64,000 bases of DNA from Acinetobacter genomosp. 15BJ (GTDB taxonomy: Bacteria; Pseudomonadota; Gammaproteobacteria; Pseudomonadales; Moraxellaceae). The notes beneath the pieces were generated by a model. The model worked only from the letters and a program-made list of their open reading frames with translations, did not search any database and was not told where the DNA came from. The stretch is from NCBI RefSeq assembly GCF_000400715.1, contig NZ_KE007345.1, positions 444,351-508,350 of the forward strand, read 5' to 3'. Position numbers and translations under genes: made by a program. Positions 63,273 through 64,000 of the stretch are shown here, in pieces (position 1 is the first letter of the stretch; each line of letters opens with the position of its first letter).

Positions 63273-64000
63273 CTATTGCGCGCTGTTGCTCTGAACCAAC
63301 TGTTGTATCACCCGATAGCTGGCTTTGATCCGCTCTTCATTGGGAAAATTGGTATTGGCTAACATGACAATTCCAATTTTTTGCTGCGGAATAAAGGCGG
63401 CATAAGCACCAAAACCATTACTTGAGCCTGTTTTATTAAAATAGGTCGCGGGTGTGGCAAGCTTCGGTTGTTTAATCGCTGTGATTGCATGACTTTCTAA
63501 AGCCATTTTGCTCGAGTTACCCTGTAAAAGTGTTTCAAGTGATACTGGATAAGCATACTGTTCCCAGCCCAAACCTTGGGTCATTGCACCCACTTTAAAA
63601 TAGCCCACATGAGTATTTTCAATCGCTTGGCGAAGTGGTTGTTTGAACTGCTGCGGATTGATTTGCGCATCGAGGAATTTCAGCATATCCGCACTGCTAC
63701 TTTTCAGACCATAAGCTTCTGCATCAAACATACCTGGTGAAACACGCATGGCTTGATCCGCTTTGTATCCCCATGCATATTGCGGCATGTGCTGCTCAGG
63801 TACTCGAATAAAACTTTGTGTCATTCCCAATTGCGGCAGCAAGGTTTTTTCAATCAGTTCGCTATACGGTTTTTTCATTGCCAAGGCCGTGACATAGCCC
63901 ATCAAACCAATACTTGGATTGGAATATTGGCGCGCAGCACCGACTTTGGTTTTTGCCTGCCAAGTCTGAAAATATTTCACCATCTCCTGTTGCTGCACTA
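63273..64000 (-). CDS. Class C beta-lactamase, ADC-like, C-terminal part
   Basis: The last 240 residues of an AmpC-type cephalosporinase; the frame is open at the right edge. The second and third active-site motifs are visible: YSN in RQYSNPSIG and KTG in YFNKTGSSNGFGAY. The sequence follows the Acinetobacter-derived cephalosporinase family (ADC) throughout (TQGLGWEQYAYPV, IVMLANTNFPNE) but is clearly diverged from the A. baumannii forms. The first motif (SxxK), the signal peptide and any upstream ISAba-like promoter are outside the window. Confidence 0.93.
   Translation of the reverse strand, partial: VQQQEMVKYFQTWQAKTKVGAARQYSNPSIGLMGYVTALAMKKPYSELIEKTLLPQLGMTQSFIRVPEQHMPQYAWGYKADQAMRVSPGMFDAEAYGLKSSSADMLKFLDAQINPQQFKQPLRQAIENTHVGYFKVGAMTQGLGWEQYAYPVSLETLLQGNSSKMALESHAITAIKQPKLATPATYFNKTGSSNGFGAYAAFIPQQKIGIVMLANTNFPNEERIKASYRVIQQLVQSNSAQ

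Noticed and set aside
1..64000. CRISPR array, tRNA or rRNA genes
   Set aside because: No regularly spaced repeat of CRISPR type, no cloverleaf-like GC-rich block and no rRNA sequence was recognised; the three 203-bp copies are too long and too few to be an array.

Overview
The window looks like chromosomal DNA of an Acinetobacter species: A+T-rich, with Acinetobacter-like housekeeping proteins, an ADC-type class C beta-lactamase at the right edge and a VgrG of the Acinetobacter type VI secretion (T6SS) kind. Sequence divergence of the ADC-like protein suggests a species other than A. baumannii, but this was not tested. || Left edge (1-857): remains of a Tn7-like transposon that ends directly against the parE stop codon. 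Three 19-bp repeats resembling TnsB sites lie at its end, next to the start of a tnsA-like gene that is cut off by an IS3-family element. || 859-4994: parE and the esterase gene yqiA (coupled), then a large alpha/beta hydrolase. || 5037-13224: an A+T-rich T6SS cargo module read leftward: vgrG, a small exported protein, an 805-residue effector with a lysozyme-like N-terminus and an M15-type peptidase C-terminus, then three more exported or lipid-anchored proteins as immunity candidates. || 13402-26474: core genes (dsbB-gshA, DUF924, a lipoprotein, DUF445, an aminotransferase, a MATE pump, an SDR enzyme divergent from a TetR regulator, phoB-phoR with a Pho box, a DUF2147 protein) and a PACE efflux protein divergent from a LysR regulator. 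|| 27367-29896: a 203-bp intergenic element present three times, each copy ending in a GC-rich terminator (a likely multicopy small RNA). Between the copies lie a DHCW-type cupin, an unlisted 43-codon membrane peptide and a second LysR regulator. || 30231-32913: the most unusual region, an A+T-rich three-gene operon that looks like a small RiPP (ribosomally made, modified peptide) system. It holds a 71-residue precursor with a Cys/Pro/Gly core, a HExxH protein resembling the peptide-modifying HExxH family, and an ABC exporter whose ATPase domain stops at the H-loop. It has a good sigma-70-like promoter, a Fur-box-like sequence and an attenuator-like hairpin after the precursor gene. || 33098-63196: mostly core metabolism: psd and a rhodanese, pncB, a periplasmic catalase with its ankyrin partner (katB-ankB), dtd, serB divergent from an AhpA/Smp-like protein, the ribB-ribH-nusB-thiL-pgpA-glmU-glmS run with an empty attTn7, a YitT protein, an Lrp regulator, pncA, dapA-bamC-purC, a TonB receptor, a lipid-anchored amidohydrolase, an acyltransferase, a YddG-like exporter and rarA. 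The window ends inside the ADC-type beta-lactamase gene.
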